Positions 54,812 to 63,434 of a stretch of 64,000 nt of DNA are shown piece by piece. The notes below the pieces were generated by a model, which searched no databases, was not told where the DNA came from, and saw only the letters and a list, made by a program, of their open reading frames with translations. The stretch is taken from contig NZ_AMGO01000046.1 of NCBI RefSeq assembly GCF_000299575.1, positions 124,001 to 188,000 on the forward strand. Reading direction: 5' to 3'. Within the stretch, counting starts at the first letter, position 1. Each line of letters opens with the position of its first letter. This DNA comes from Oceaniovalibus guishaninsula JLT2003. GTDB taxonomy: Bacteria; Pseudomonadota; Alphaproteobacteria; Rhodobacterales; Rhodobacteraceae. A program made the position numbers and the translations under genes.

Positions 54812-55597
54812 ATGCAGGGCAGCGCGAACCTGAACATCATGATGAAGGCCGCGCGGGCGGCGGGGCGGTCGCTGGTCAAGGACTTCCGCGAGGTCGAGAA
54901 CCTTCAGGTGTCGTCCAAGGGGGCGGGCGATTTCGTCAGCCGCGCCGACATCGCCGCCGAGAAGATCGTCCGCGACATGCTGAGCGCCGAGCGGCCCAAT
55001 TACGGCTGGCTGGGGGAAGAAACGGGCGCGGCCGAGGGCAAGGATCCGACGCGGCGCTGGATCGTCGATCCGCTGGACGGCACCACCAACTATCTGCACG
55101 GGCTGGCGCATTGGGCGGTGTCCATCGGGCTGGAGCACAAGGGCGAGGTGGTGGCCGGCGTCGTCTATGACGCGGCCAAGGACGAGATGTTCGTGGCCGA
55201 AAAGGGCGGCGGCGCGTTCATGAACGAAAGCCGCCTGCGGGTCTCGGGGCGCCACAAGCTGATCGAGTGCATCTTCGCCACCGGGCTGCCTTTCGGCGGG
55301 CGGTCGGATCTGCCCGCGACGCTGAAGGATCTGGGCCGGCTTCTGCCCGCGACGGCGGGGGTGCGGCGGTTCGGGGCGGCCGCTCTCGACCTTTGCTATG
55401 TCGCGGCGGGGCGGTATGACGGGTTCTGGGAACGGCGGCTGCACCCATGGGACATGGCCGCGGGACTGGTCATCGTGCGCGAGGCGGGCGGTCTGGTCGA
55501 GCCGTTGGAGGACGGGGCCGGCATCTTCGAGACGGGCACGGTGATCGCCGCCAACGCCAACGTCTTCGACGGGTTCCGCAAGGTTCTGGCGGGCTAG
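54812..55597 (+). CDS. suhB: Inositol monophosphatase family protein (SuhB-like)
   Basis: A 261-residue metal-dependent phosphatase. The metal-site motifs are EETG and WIVDPLDGTTNYLHG, and near the C-terminus HPWDMAAGLVIVREAGG, the second family signature. Family members hydrolyse inositol monophosphate and also act in ribosome biogenesis (SuhB) in enteric bacteria. It overlaps the converging rhomboid gene by 4 bp (a shared CTAG). Confidence 0.9.
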   Translation: MQGSANLNIMMKAARAAGRSLVKDFREVENLQVSSKGAGDFVSRADIAAEKIVRDMLSAERPNYGWLGEETGAAEGKDPTRRWIVDPLDGTTNYLHGLAHWAVSIGLEHKGEVVAGVVYDAAKDEMFVAEKGGGAFMNESRLRVSGRHKLIECIFATGLPFGGRSDLPATLKDLGRLLPATAGVRRFGAAALDLCYVAAGRYDGFWERRLHPWDMAAGLVIVREAGGLVEPLEDGAGIFETGTVIAANANVFDGFRKVLAG

Positions 55598-56322
55598 CGC
55601 CGGCGGCCCGCGACGGGGATCGACGTGCGGCGATAGACGGCCTGCGGATGGGGCGGCGCACCGCGATTGCGCCGCCAGAAGGCCATGCCGCCGCGCCGCA
55701 GCCAGAGCGGCAGCGCCAGCGCCGTCCCCGCGACGAAGCCGCCCGCATGGGCCCAATAGGCGACGCCGCCCACGCCCGCGGGCGCGCTGGCGCCCGAGAA
55801 GATCTGGATGCCGAACCAGACGCCCAGCACGATCCAGGCGGGGATGGGAATGACGCGGAAGAACACGATGAAGATGATCAGCACATCGACGCGGGCGCGC
55901 GGAAACATCAGCAGATAGCCGCCCATGACGCCCGCGATGGCGCCCGACGCGCCGACCATCGGGATGGGCGAGGCGGGATCGGACAACGTCTGCGCCAGCG
56001 CCGCCGCGATGCCGCCCAGCAGGTAGAAGCCGAGAAAGGGCAGGTGGCCCATCTCGTCCTCGAGGTTGTCGCCGAAGACCCATAGAAACAGCATGTTGCC
56101 GGCAAGATGCATGAAGCCGCCATGCAGGAATTGCGAGGTGATATAGGTTAGCGGATCGGATTCGGCGGGGATCAGCGCCCAGGCGTCATAAAAGGCGATC
56201 AGCGTGCGCTGGTCGGCGCTGGCCCCCAGCGTGACCAGATAGACCAAGACGTTCGCGCCGATCAGCGCCCAGGTGATCCAAGGCGTGCCGAGCGACGGGT
56301 TGTGATCGCGGATGGGAAACAT
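55594..56322 (-). CDS. Rhomboid family intramembrane serine protease
   Basis: A 242-residue polytopic membrane protein with about six spans. The catalytic dyad is Ser126 in GASGAIAG and His192 in YWAHAGGF. The oxyanion-loop motif HGGFMHLAGNMLFL (His67, His72, Asn76) precedes them. Such proteases cleave substrates within the membrane; targets are unknown. Just upstream of the start, a 9-bp hairpin takes the place of a ribosome-binding site. Confidence 0.9.
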   Translation of the reverse strand: MFPIRDHNPSLGTPWITWALIGANVLVYLVTLGASADQRTLIAFYDAWALIPAESDPLTYITSQFLHGGFMHLAGNMLFLWVFGDNLEDEMGHLPFLGFYLLGGIAAALAQTLSDPASPIPMVGASGAIAGVMGGYLLMFPRARVDVLIIFIVFFRVIPIPAWIVLGVWFGIQIFSGASAPAGVGGVAYWAHAGGFVAGTALALPLWLRRGGMAFWRRNRGAPPHPQAVYRRTSIPVAGRRR

Positions 56323-56324
56323 GG

Positions 56325-56347
56325 CGCGCAGCGTTGCCCGCTGCGCG
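56325..56347 (-). other. Hairpin between putA and the rhomboid gene
   Basis: CGCGCAGCG (56325-56333) and CGCTGCGCG (56339-56347) form a perfect 9-bp stem with a 5-nt loop. It sits 15 bp after the putA stop and 2 bp before the rhomboid ATG. It could end putA transcription or mask rhomboid initiation. No T-run follows. Confidence 0.55.
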
Positions 56348-56362
56348 CGGGGCGGTCAATCG

Positions 56363-59300
56363 TCAGGCCGCCGCAGGATCGTCGCGGGCGACCTGCGCCA
56401 GAAGGTCGGCATTGCCGCCCGACGCGGTGGTATCGACGCAAAGGTGGCGTTCCAGCAGGACGTCGGGCACCGTGATTTCGCCCGTAACCAGCCGCAGGAT
56501 CGGGCCGTCGCGGGCCGCGAGCCGCCGCGCCATATCGCGGGCGGTCGCCGCATCGCCCCACCAGACCGCGCCGCCGATACCCGCCGCGTCGAGATCGCCG
56601 GCCGTGCCGTCCCGCGCGATGCCGCCCAGACGCCGCACGTCGGCCATCTGGCGGGCCTTGTCGTCGTCCGTGGGGCCGAGGCAGAGGATCGGCGCGCGGG
56701 GATGCAGCGTCAGGCGGTTCAATTCGCCGGTCGGGCCGGGAAGGTGGCGCGGCGTCTCGGGCGGGGTCGCCGCGACGGGCTGCGCGAAGCGGGGAACGTA
56801 GAAGGGGCCGCCCGCCTTGGGGCCGGTGCCCGACAGCCCCTCGCCGCCGAAGGGCTGGGAGCCGACGATGGCGCCGATCTGGTTGCGGTTGACATAGACG
56901 TTGCCGGCGCGGACGCGGTCGGCGATGTGCTGCACACGGTCGTCGATGCGGGTATGCAGCCCGAAGGTCAGCCCATAGCCGGTGGCGTCGATGTCGTCGA
57001 TCACGCGGTCGATCTGCCCGGCGCGGAACGTCGCCAGATGCAGGACGGGGCCGAACACCTCGAACGGGATGTCGGCGATGCCCTGCACGGCGACGACCGC
57101 GGGGGGCAGGTAGTGGCCTTGCGCGGGCGCGTCGAGGCGGTGCAGGATCGGGCGATCCGCGAGGTAATCCGCGATGCGGGCCTTCGCGTCGGCGTCGATC
57201 AGGGGGCCGATATCGGTGGACAGGTCCCAGGCGGGCCCGATGCGCAACTCGTCCATCGCGCCGAACAGCATGGCGCGGAAATCGTCGGCGATGTCTTGCT
57301 GCACGTAAAGGCACCGCAGCGCCGAGCAGCGTTGTCCGGCGCTTTGGAACGCCGAGGCGATCACGTCGCGCACCGCCTGCTCGGGCAGGGCGGTGCTGTC
57401 CACGATCATCGCGTTCATGCCGCCGGTTTCGGCGATCAGCGGCGCGCCGGGGTCGCAATGGTCGGCCATCGCGGCGCGGATGCGGCGTGCGGTGGCGGTC
57501 GAGCCGGTGAAGGCCACGGCGGCGACGCGCGCGTCCGAGGTGAGCGCCGCGCCCAGATCGCCGCCGCCGGGCAGGAATTGCAGGGCCACGCGTGGGATGC
57601 CCGCGCGGTGCAGCAGCGTCACCGCCAGATGCGCGATCAGCGGGGTCTGCGGCGCGGGCTTGGCCAGCACCGCGTTGCCGGCGGCCAGCGCGCCCGCGAT
57701 CTGGCCGGTGAAGATGGCCAGCGGGAAGTTCCACGGCGAGATGCAGGTGACGGTGCCCAGAGGCGCGGCATCGGGGATCTGCGTGGCGTAGTAGCGCAGG
57801 AAATCCACCGCCTCGCGCAATTCGCCCACGGCGTCGGGCAGCGTCTTGCCGGCTTCGCGCGCGAGAAGGGCGTAGATGCGCCCGAACTCGGATTCGTAGA
57901 GATCCGCAGCGGCGTCGAGGATACGCGCGCGGGTGGCGGCGTCGGCGTCCCAGGGCCGGGCTGCGGCCAGCGCGGCCTGCGCGTCGGCGGGGCTGGCGGG
58001 GCGGACATGGCCCACGATGTCGGACGGATCGCCGGGATTGGCGACGGGCATGGCCGGGGCGGGGTGCGCCTCGGCGGCCAGAAGGGGGGCGGCGTCGAAC
58101 GTCGCGCTGCGGTGAGGGTCGCGGGCGGCGTCGATCCGCGCCAGATGGTCGGCGGCGGCCAGATCCCAGCCGCGCGAATTGGGGCGCGTGGGCTGAAACA
58201 GCGCATCGCCCGGCGTGACCTGGATGGCGTGGCCCAGCAGCGCGAAGGGATCGGCGGCGACGGTTTCGGGCGGCACGGCCTTGTCGACGATCTGGTTGAC
58301 GAAGCTGCTGTTGGCACCGTTTTCCAGCAGGCGGCGGACCAGATAGGCCAGCAGGTCGCGATGCGCGCCGACAGGCGCGTAGATGCGGCAGCGCGTGCCC
58401 TGATCGCGCAGAACGATGTCGTGCAGCGCCTCGCCCATGCCGTGCAGGCGCTGGAACTCGAAACTGTCGCGGTCCGCGCCCATGGTGCGCGCCATGTCGA
58501 GGATGGCGGCAACGGTATGGGCGTTGTGCGTGGCGAATTGCGGATAGAGCCTGTCGCGCGCGGCCAGCAGCCTGCGCGCATTGGCGATATAGCTGACATC
58601 GGTGGCGGGCTTGCGGCTGAAGACCGGGAACCGGGGCAGGCCGTGTTCCTGCGCACGCTTGATTTCGGTATCCCAATAGGCGCCCTTGACCAGACGCACC
58701 ATAAGGCGTCGGTCGAGCGACGCCGCGCGGTCGGCCAGCCAGTCGATGACCGCACCGGCGCGGGGGCCGTAGGCCTGCACCACGACGCCGAAGCCGTCCC
58801 AGCCCGCAAGGCGGGGGTCGGTCAGCACGGCCGCGATCACCTCGAGCGAGAGCGACAGGCGGTCGGCTTCCTCGGCGTCGATGTTGAGGCCGATATTGAG
58901 CCGCGCCGCCTGCGCGGCGAGATCGGCCAGCACCGGCACCAGTTCGGCCAGCACCCGGTCGCGCTGGGCGGCCTCGTAGCGCGGATGCAGCGCGCTGAGC
59001 TTGACCGAGATGCCGGGATTGCGGGCGATGTCGTCGTGGGTGGCGGCCCGCGCCATGCGGTCCATGGCATCCGCATAGGCGGCGCGGTAGCGTTCGGCGT
59101 CGCGGGCGGTGCGCGCGGCCTCGCCCAGCATGTCGTAGCTGTAGGTATAGCCGCGGCGTTCCATCCGGGCCGCGCGGTCCATGGCGGACGCCATCGTCTC
59201 GCCCAGCACGAACTGGCGGCCCATCTCGCGCATGGCCTGGCCGACGGCGCGGCGAATCACCGGCTCGCCCATCCGGCGGACGGCGCCGCGCAGGGCGCGC

Positions 59301-59731
59301 ACGGGGTTCTGGCCGCGGCGCGCCGGGTCGTCCAGCACGCGGCCCGTCAGCATCAGCGCCCAGGTCGAGGCGTTGACGAGGCTGGAGGACGAGCGGCCCA
59401 GATGCCGGCCCCAGTCGCCCGGCGCGATCTTATCCTCGATCAGCGCGTCGACGGTGGGGGCGTCGGGCACGCGCAGCAGCGCCTCGGCCAGACACATCAG
59501 GGCGATGCCTTCGTCGGTCGAAAGGCCGTATTCGGCCAGAAACACCTCCATCAGGCCCGGTCTGGCCTCGGATCGCAGGCGCGCGACCAGATCGGTCGCG
59601 GCGGCGTGAATGCGGGCGCGGTCGGCTTCGGTCAGCGCCGCCGTCGCGATCAGACCGGCGAGGATCGCGTCGGGATCGGGATAGGCTTCGACGGGAAGGA
59701 CCGAAGGAACGGGGGCGGCGTCGCGCGGCAT
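56363..59731 (-). CDS. putA: Bifunctional proline dehydrogenase / L-glutamate gamma-semialdehyde dehydrogenase
   Basis: A 1122-residue enzyme converting proline to glutamate. The FAD-containing proline dehydrogenase barrel occupies about 80-480 (WALMLTGRVLDD, VVVQAYGPRAG, RLVKGAYWDTEIKRAQ). The aldehyde dehydrogenase domain follows (CISPWNFPLAIFTGQIAGAL, ETGGMNAMIV with the base Glu, SAFQSAGQRCSALR with the catalytic Cys, QPFGGEGLSGTG). There is no N-terminal ribbon-helix-helix domain, so unlike E. coli PutA it should not repress its own gene. It is divergent from the Lrp-type regulator with 68 bp between. Confidence 0.95.
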   Translation of the reverse strand: MPRDAAPVPSVLPVEAYPDPDAILAGLIATAALTEADRARIHAAATDLVARLRSEARPGLMEVFLAEYGLSTDEGIALMCLAEALLRVPDAPTVDALIEDKIAPGDWGRHLGRSSSSLVNASTWALMLTGRVLDDPARRGQNPVRALRGAVRRMGEPVIRRAVGQAMREMGRQFVLGETMASAMDRAARMERRGYTYSYDMLGEAARTARDAERYRAAYADAMDRMARAATHDDIARNPGISVKLSALHPRYEAAQRDRVLAELVPVLADLAAQAARLNIGLNIDAEEADRLSLSLEVIAAVLTDPRLAGWDGFGVVVQAYGPRAGAVIDWLADRAASLDRRLMVRLVKGAYWDTEIKRAQEHGLPRFPVFSRKPATDVSYIANARRLLAARDRLYPQFATHNAHTVAAILDMARTMGADRDSFEFQRLHGMGEALHDIVLRDQGTRCRIYAPVGAHRDLLAYLVRRLLENGANSSFVNQIVDKAVPPETVAADPFALLGHAIQVTPGDALFQPTRPNSRGWDLAAADHLARIDAARDPHRSATFDAAPLLAAEAHPAPAMPVANPGDPSDIVGHVRPASPADAQAALAAARPWDADAATRARILDAAADLYESEFGRIYALLAREAGKTLPDAVGELREAVDFLRYYATQIPDAAPLGTVTCISPWNFPLAIFTGQIAGALAAGNAVLAKPAPQTPLIAHLAVTLLHRAGIPRVALQFLPGGGDLGAALTSDARVAAVAFTGSTATARRIRAAMADHCDPGAPLIAETGGMNAMIVDSTALPEQAVRDVIASAFQSAGQRCSALRCLYVQQDIADDFRAMLFGAMDELRIGPAWDLSTDIGPLIDADAKARIADYLADRPILHRLDAPAQGHYLPPAVVAVQGIADIPFEVFGPVLHLATFRAGQIDRVIDDIDATGYGLTFGLHTRIDDRVQHIADRVRAGNVYVNRNQIGAIVGSQPFGGEGLSGTGPKAGGPFYVPRFAQPVAATPPETPRHLPGPTGELNRLTLHPRAPILCLGPTDDDKARQMADVRRLGGIARDGTAGDLDAAGIGGAVWWGDAATARDMARRLAARDGPILRLVTGEITVPDVLLERHLCVDTTASGGNADLLAQVARDDPAAA

Positions 59732-59799
59732 GGCATCCTCCTGCTGGTGCGGACAGGATACGTCAGGATGCGCAGGCGATTCGACCGAAAGGATGCCGG

Positions 59800-60294
59800 A
59801 TGAAGGCGGATGGACCGCAAAGCGAGGACGGCGAGGTTCGGTTGGATCGATTCGACCGGGCGATGCTGAAGATCCTGGCAGGGGACGGGCGGATCAGCGT
59901 GACCGACCTGGCGCGGCGCGTCGGGCTGTCGAAATCGCCGGTGCAGACGCGGCTGCGGCGGCTGGAACGGGCGGGCGTTGTGCGCGGCTATCGCGCGATG
60001 GTCGATCCGGTGCGGCTGGGATTGCAGCATGTCGCCTTCGTCGAGGTGCGGCTGACCGACACGCGCGAGGCGGCGCTGACCGCCTTCAACGCCGCCGTCG
60101 CCCGCGTGCCCGAGATCGAGGAATGCCACATGATCGCGGGGGCCTTCGACTATTTGCTGAAGGTGCGCACCACCGACATGACGGCCTATCGCGCGATCCT
60201 GGGCAGCGCGATTTCGGCGTTGCCGCACGTGTCGCACACATCGACCTATGTGGCGATGCAGGCGGTCAAGGAGACGGGCGTCGCGCCGGGCTGA
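59800..60294 (+). CDS. putR: Lrp/AsnC-family regulator, probable PutR
   Basis: A 164-residue Lrp-type protein: N-terminal helix-turn-helix (LDRFDRAMLKILAGDGRISVTDLARRVGLSKSPVQTRLRRLE) and a C-terminal RAM/AsnC ligand domain (EECHMIAGAFDYLLKVRTTDM). It is adjacent to and divergent from putA; an Lrp-like PutR activates putA with proline in Rhodobacter capsulatus. AAAGGA lies 10 nt before the ATG. Confidence 0.88.
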   Translation: MKADGPQSEDGEVRLDRFDRAMLKILAGDGRISVTDLARRVGLSKSPVQTRLRRLERAGVVRGYRAMVDPVRLGLQHVAFVEVRLTDTREAALTAFNAAVARVPEIEECHMIAGAFDYLLKVRTTDMTAYRAILGSAISALPHVSHTSTYVAMQAVKETGVAPG

Positions 60295-60356
60295 AAAGGC
60301 TTTGCGCGAGAGGCAAAGTAGTTTAGTCGGGTATTCGGCATTCGGAAGGACCGGGC

Positions 60357-60806
60357 ATGGCGGAACGTGCGCTGAAACTTGTCGGGGATGCGGCGCCCAG
60401 GCCGTGCCCGGCCATCGACCGCGATCTGCTGGACGTGCTGCGGCGGGCGGCGCTGGTGGGGCAGGCGCGGCCGCGCAGCGACCTGTTCCGCGCCTGCGCG
60501 CTGCTGAGCACGACGCCCTGCCGCACCCGCGCGTCCTTTGTCGAGGCGCTGCTGGGAACGCTGGCGCAGGGGCTGGACCGGCGGCCCGTCTTCTATCGGC
60601 CGGGATCGGACGAGACCAGTTTCGACGAACGCTGGATCCTGGCGCTGGTGGCGGCGATCCGGGGCGGTGACGGTCACAGCACCGATTTCCTGATCCGGTC
60701 GCGCATCGCGCATCCGGCCCGCCGGCTGGTGACTTTTCTGGTTTCCGGCATAGCTTGCGCGTCCGACAGCCCCATTCCCCAGAACGAAAGGCAATCCCAT
60801 GGCTGA
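60357..60806 (+). CDS. Conserved hypothetical protein upstream of dps
   Basis: 149 residues, no family recognised. It is soluble, with an Arg-rich, Leu-rich pattern and clear helices (LLDVLRRAALVGQARPRSDLFRACALL; FDERWILALVAAIRGGD). Four Cys are present. GAAGGA 8 nt before the ATG supports translation. The last 8 bases overlap dps, so it is probably co-translated with it, and its role may relate to stationary phase or oxidative stress; this is inference from position. Codon use matches the neighbours. Confidence 0.7.
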   Translation: MAERALKLVGDAAPRPCPAIDRDLLDVLRRAALVGQARPRSDLFRACALLSTTPCRTRASFVEALLGTLAQGLDRRPVFYRPGSDETSFDERWILALVAAIRGGDGHSTDFLIRSRIAHPARRLVTFLVSGIACASDSPIPQNERQSHG

Positions 60807-61272
60807 AACCGCATTGTCGCTGGCCCCTTCGTCGCGCGAGGCGATCGCAGAGGCGCTGAATCAGGCCAAGGCGGAAACGACCGTCGCCACCGCGCTGGCG
60901 CAGAATTTCCATTGGAACGTGACCGGCATGGCGTTCGGTCCGCTGCATGCGCTGTTCCAGCAGATTTACGAGGACCATTTCGCCGCGCAGGACGATCTGG
61001 CCGAACGGGTCAAGGCGCTGGACATGCACGCGCAGGGCCAGTTGTCGGCCATGCTGGAACGGTCGAAGATCGCCGAGCATGACGGTCACGCCGACGAGCG
61101 CGAGATGATCGCCGCGATGCTGAAGGCCGAGGAACAGCTTTCGGCGACGCTGTCGGGGGTCGAGCGGGTATCGGCCGAACACGGCGACACGCTGACCGAG
61201 GATCTGGCGGTCGAACGCGGCCGCGTCCATGAGAAGTTTGCCTGGATGCTGCGCGCGCATCTGAAGGGCTGA
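60799..61272 (+). CDS. dps: Dps, DNA-binding ferritin-like protein
   Basis: A 157-residue ferroxidase mini-ferritin that stores iron and shields DNA in starvation and peroxide stress. The intersubunit ferroxidase residues are in place: His38 (NFHWNVTG), His50, Asp65 and Glu69. The N-terminus lacks the Lys-rich tail of E. coli Dps, so DNA binding may be weak or absent. AAAGG lies 9 nt before the ATG. It overlaps the upstream hypothetical gene and nearly abuts the converging DUF1289 gene. Confidence 0.94.
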   Translation: MAETALSLAPSSREAIAEALNQAKAETTVATALAQNFHWNVTGMAFGPLHALFQQIYEDHFAAQDDLAERVKALDMHAQGQLSAMLERSKIAEHDGHADEREMIAAMLKAEEQLSATLSGVERVSAEHGDTLTEDLAVERGRVHEKFAWMLRAHLKG

Positions 61273-61281
61273 CACCCGCTT

Positions 61282-61542
61282 TCAGGCGCCTTTCGGCAGC
61301 AGGCCGGGGGGCGCCTTGACGTCTTTCTTCGCGCATTTCTTCAGATAGGCCGGCGCCCAGTGCGAATAGCGGCCCATATCGCCCTGCTGGTGGATCAGCA
61401 TGTCGATGAAGGCCGCGCGGTGTTCGGGCCGCTTGAGCGACTTGAACAGCTTCTTCTGCGCCTTGGTCATCGAACAGCCGATGCAATGCCCCTCGCGGCG
61501 GAACTTGCAGACGTCGATGCAGGGGCTTGGCAGCTTCTTCAT
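61282..61542 (-). CDS. DUF1289 domain protein
   Basis: An 86-residue protein with four cysteines in CIDVCKFRREGHCIGC, the DUF1289 pattern, likely a metal site. The rest is basic (KKLFKSLKRPEHR). The start at 61542 opens the family motif directly; the ribosome-binding site is weak. It is near the CAT tRNA gene and converges on dps with 9 bp between. Confidence 0.85.
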   Translation of the reverse strand: MKKLPSPCIDVCKFRREGHCIGCSMTKAQKKLFKSLKRPEHRAAFIDMLIHQQGDMGRYSHWAPAYLKKCAKKDVKAPPGLLPKGA

Positions 61543-61577
61543 TGCGGGTCCGGCATTGCGGTGACGGAAGGGAGATA

Positions 61578-61654
61578 TGGTAGGCCCGGAGGGACTTGAA
61601 CCCCCAACCAAAGCGTTATGAGCGCTCTGCTCTGACCAATTGAGCTACAGGCCC
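61578..61654 (-). tRNA. tRNA with CAT anticodon, probably tRNA-Ile2 (lysidine)
   Basis: A 77-nt tRNA with encoded CCA. Acceptor GGGCCTG pairs with CGGGCCT (two G-T pairs, at 1-72 and 6-67). The anticodon loop CTCATAA gives CAT. The body TAGCTCAATTGGTCAGAGCAG and TTTGGTTG before the T arm resembles ATA-reading tRNA-Ile2, in which TilS changes C34 to lysidine, more than elongator Met. Automatic pipelines often call such genes tRNA-Met. Confidence 0.85.
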
Positions 61655-61752
61655 CCTGGGGCGGGCTTAGCAGAGGACGGGCGCGGGTCAAGCGTTGCGG
61701 CAAGCGGGGCGTTCGTCTATCGGGCGGGCATCGGGCAGGGCGGGTGGACGAC

Positions 61753-62784
61753 ATGACGGACCGGACGGGACTGACCTATGCGCAGGCGGGCGTCGATATC
61801 GCGGCGGGCAATGCGCTGGTCCGCCGGATCGCGCCCCTCGCCGCGCGCACGGCGCGCCCCGGCACGATGTCGGGGCTGGGCGGATTCGGCGCGCTGTTCG
61901 ATCTGAAGGCGGCGGGATATGCCGATCCGGTCCTGGTGGCGGCGACGGACGGAGTGGGCACCAAGCTGCGCGTCGCCATCGAGACGGGCGATCTGGGCGG
62001 CGTCGGTGTCGATCTGGTGGCGATGTGCGTCAACGACCTGATCTGCCAGGGGGCCGAGCCGCTGTTCTTTCTGGATTACTATGCCACCGGGGCGCTGGAC
62101 GTGGACGAGGCGGCCGCCGTCATTGCCGGGATCGCCGAGGGCTGCGCCGCGTCGGGCTGCGCGCTGATCGGCGGCGAGACGGCCGAGATGCCGGGCATGT
62201 ACGGCGCGGGCGATTTCGATCTGGCGGGGTTCGCGGTGGGCGCGGCGGATCGCGGCGCGCTGCTGCCGCGCGACGTGGCGGAAGGCGACGTGCTGCTGGG
62301 GCTGCGATCGTCGGGCGTGCATTCCAACGGCTTTTCGCTGGTGCGCCGGGTGGTCGAGCGGGCCGGGCTGCACTGGCAGGACGAGGCGCCCTTCGGCGAG
62401 GGAAGCCTTGGGCAGGCTTTGCTTGTTCCCACAAGGCTTTATGTCAAGGACTTGATGCCCCGCGTGAAGGCGGGGGATATCCGTGCGCTGGCCCATATCA
62501 CCGGCGGCGGGCTGACCGAGAACGTGCCGCGCGTGCTGCCCGAAGGGCTGGGTGCCGCCATCGACCTTGGCGCATGGGCGCTGCCGCCTGTCTTCGGCTG
62601 GCTGATGGAGGCGGGCGGGATTGCCGGCGACGAGATGCTGCGCAGCTTCAATTGCGGGATCGGCATGGTCGCGGTGGTGGCGCCCGACCGGGCCGACGCG
62701 CTGGCGGACGGGCTGTCGGCGGTGCGGCTGGGCCATGTCGTGCGCGGCGACGGCGTGACCTTCGCGGGGCGCCTTGGGGGGTGA
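61753..62784 (+). CDS. purM: Phosphoribosylformylglycinamidine cyclo-ligase (AIR synthetase)
   Basis: A 343-residue enzyme of purine synthesis that closes the imidazole ring with ATP. Motifs: [13 protein letters not shown] at the start, [25 protein letters not shown], and [14 protein letters not shown]. The ATG at 61753 is preferred over a GTG three codons upstream. It overlaps purN by GTGA (62781-62784), as in many bacteria. Confidence 0.96.
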   Translation: MTDRTGLTYAQAGVDIAAGNALVRRIAPLAARTARPGTMSGLGGFGALFDLKAAGYADPVLVAATDGVGTKLRVAIETGDLGGVGVDLVAMCVNDLICQGAEPLFFLDYYATGALDVDEAAAVIAGIAEGCAASGCALIGGETAEMPGMYGAGDFDLAGFAVGAADRGALLPRDVAEGDVLLGLRSSGVHSNGFSLVRRVVERAGLHWQDEAPFGEGSLGQALLVPTRLYVKDLMPRVKAGDIRALAHITGGGLTENVPRVLPEGLGAAIDLGAWALPPVFGWLMEAGGIAGDEMLRSFNCGIGMVAVVAPDRADALADGLSAVRLGHVVRGDGVTFAGRLGG

Positions 62785-63371
62785 GCCTGCGGGTCGCGAT
62801 CCTGATTTCGGGCGGCGGGTCGAACATGGCGCGGCTGGCCGACGACATGACCGGCGACCATCCCGCGCGCCCGGTTCTGGTCGTGTCGAACCGGCCCGAT
62901 GCGGGGGGGCTGGCGCTGGCCTCGGCGCGCGGCATCCCGACGGCGGTGGTCGATCACCGGGCCTATGACGGGCGGCGCGCGTTCGAGGCGGATCTGGCCG
63001 CGACGCTGGACGCGGCCCGGCCCGACCTGATCTGTCTGGCGGGGTTCATGCGTATCCTGACGCCGGATTTCATCGACCGTTTCGCCGGGCGGATGCTGAA
63101 CGTCCATCCGTCGCTGCTGCCGCTTTATCCGGGGCTGGACACCCATCGCCGGGCGCTGGAGGCGGGCGACACCGTGGCGGGATGCAGCGTGCACGAGGTG
63201 ACGGCGAATCTGGATGCGGGGCCGGTGCTGGGGCAGGCGCGGGTGCCGGTGCGGCCCGGCGACACGCCCGACAGCCTGGCCGCCCGCGTGCTGGAGGCCG
63301 AGCATCGTCTTTATCCGGCAGTCCTGCGGCGGGTGGCCCGAGGCGAGCGGGCGCCGCTGAGCCTGGGATGA
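62781..63371 (+). CDS. purN: Phosphoribosylglycinamide formyltransferase
   Basis: A 196-residue enzyme that transfers a formyl group from 10-formyltetrahydrofolate in purine synthesis. Motifs: [13 protein letters not shown] at the start, [23 protein letters not shown] with the catalytic Asn/His, and [18 protein letters not shown]. It starts with GTG at 62781, overlapping the purM stop. Confidence 0.95.
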   Translation: MSLRVAILISGGGSNMARLADDMTGDHPARPVLVVSNRPDAGGLALASARGIPTAVVDHRAYDGRRAFEADLAATLDAARPDLICLAGFMRILTPDFIDRFAGRMLNVHPSLLPLYPGLDTHRRALEAGDTVAGCSVHEVTANLDAGPVLGQARVPVRPGDTPDSLAARVLEAEHRLYPAVLRRVARGERAPLSLG

Positions 63372-63434
63372 GCTTTCCATCCGCCGCCGACCGCCCTATC
63401 AGGACGCGACATTGCCGAGGATGACACACCACGC

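Noticed and set aside
56312-59803. 1163-codon open frame on the plus strand opposite putA
   Set aside because: Shadow of putA; composition is Gly/Arg-rich and has no domain.
63182-63424. Gly-Ala dipeptide repeat protein (GAGAGAGA) on the plus strand
   Set aside because: Shadow of purN in another frame caused by GGCGC-type codon runs.
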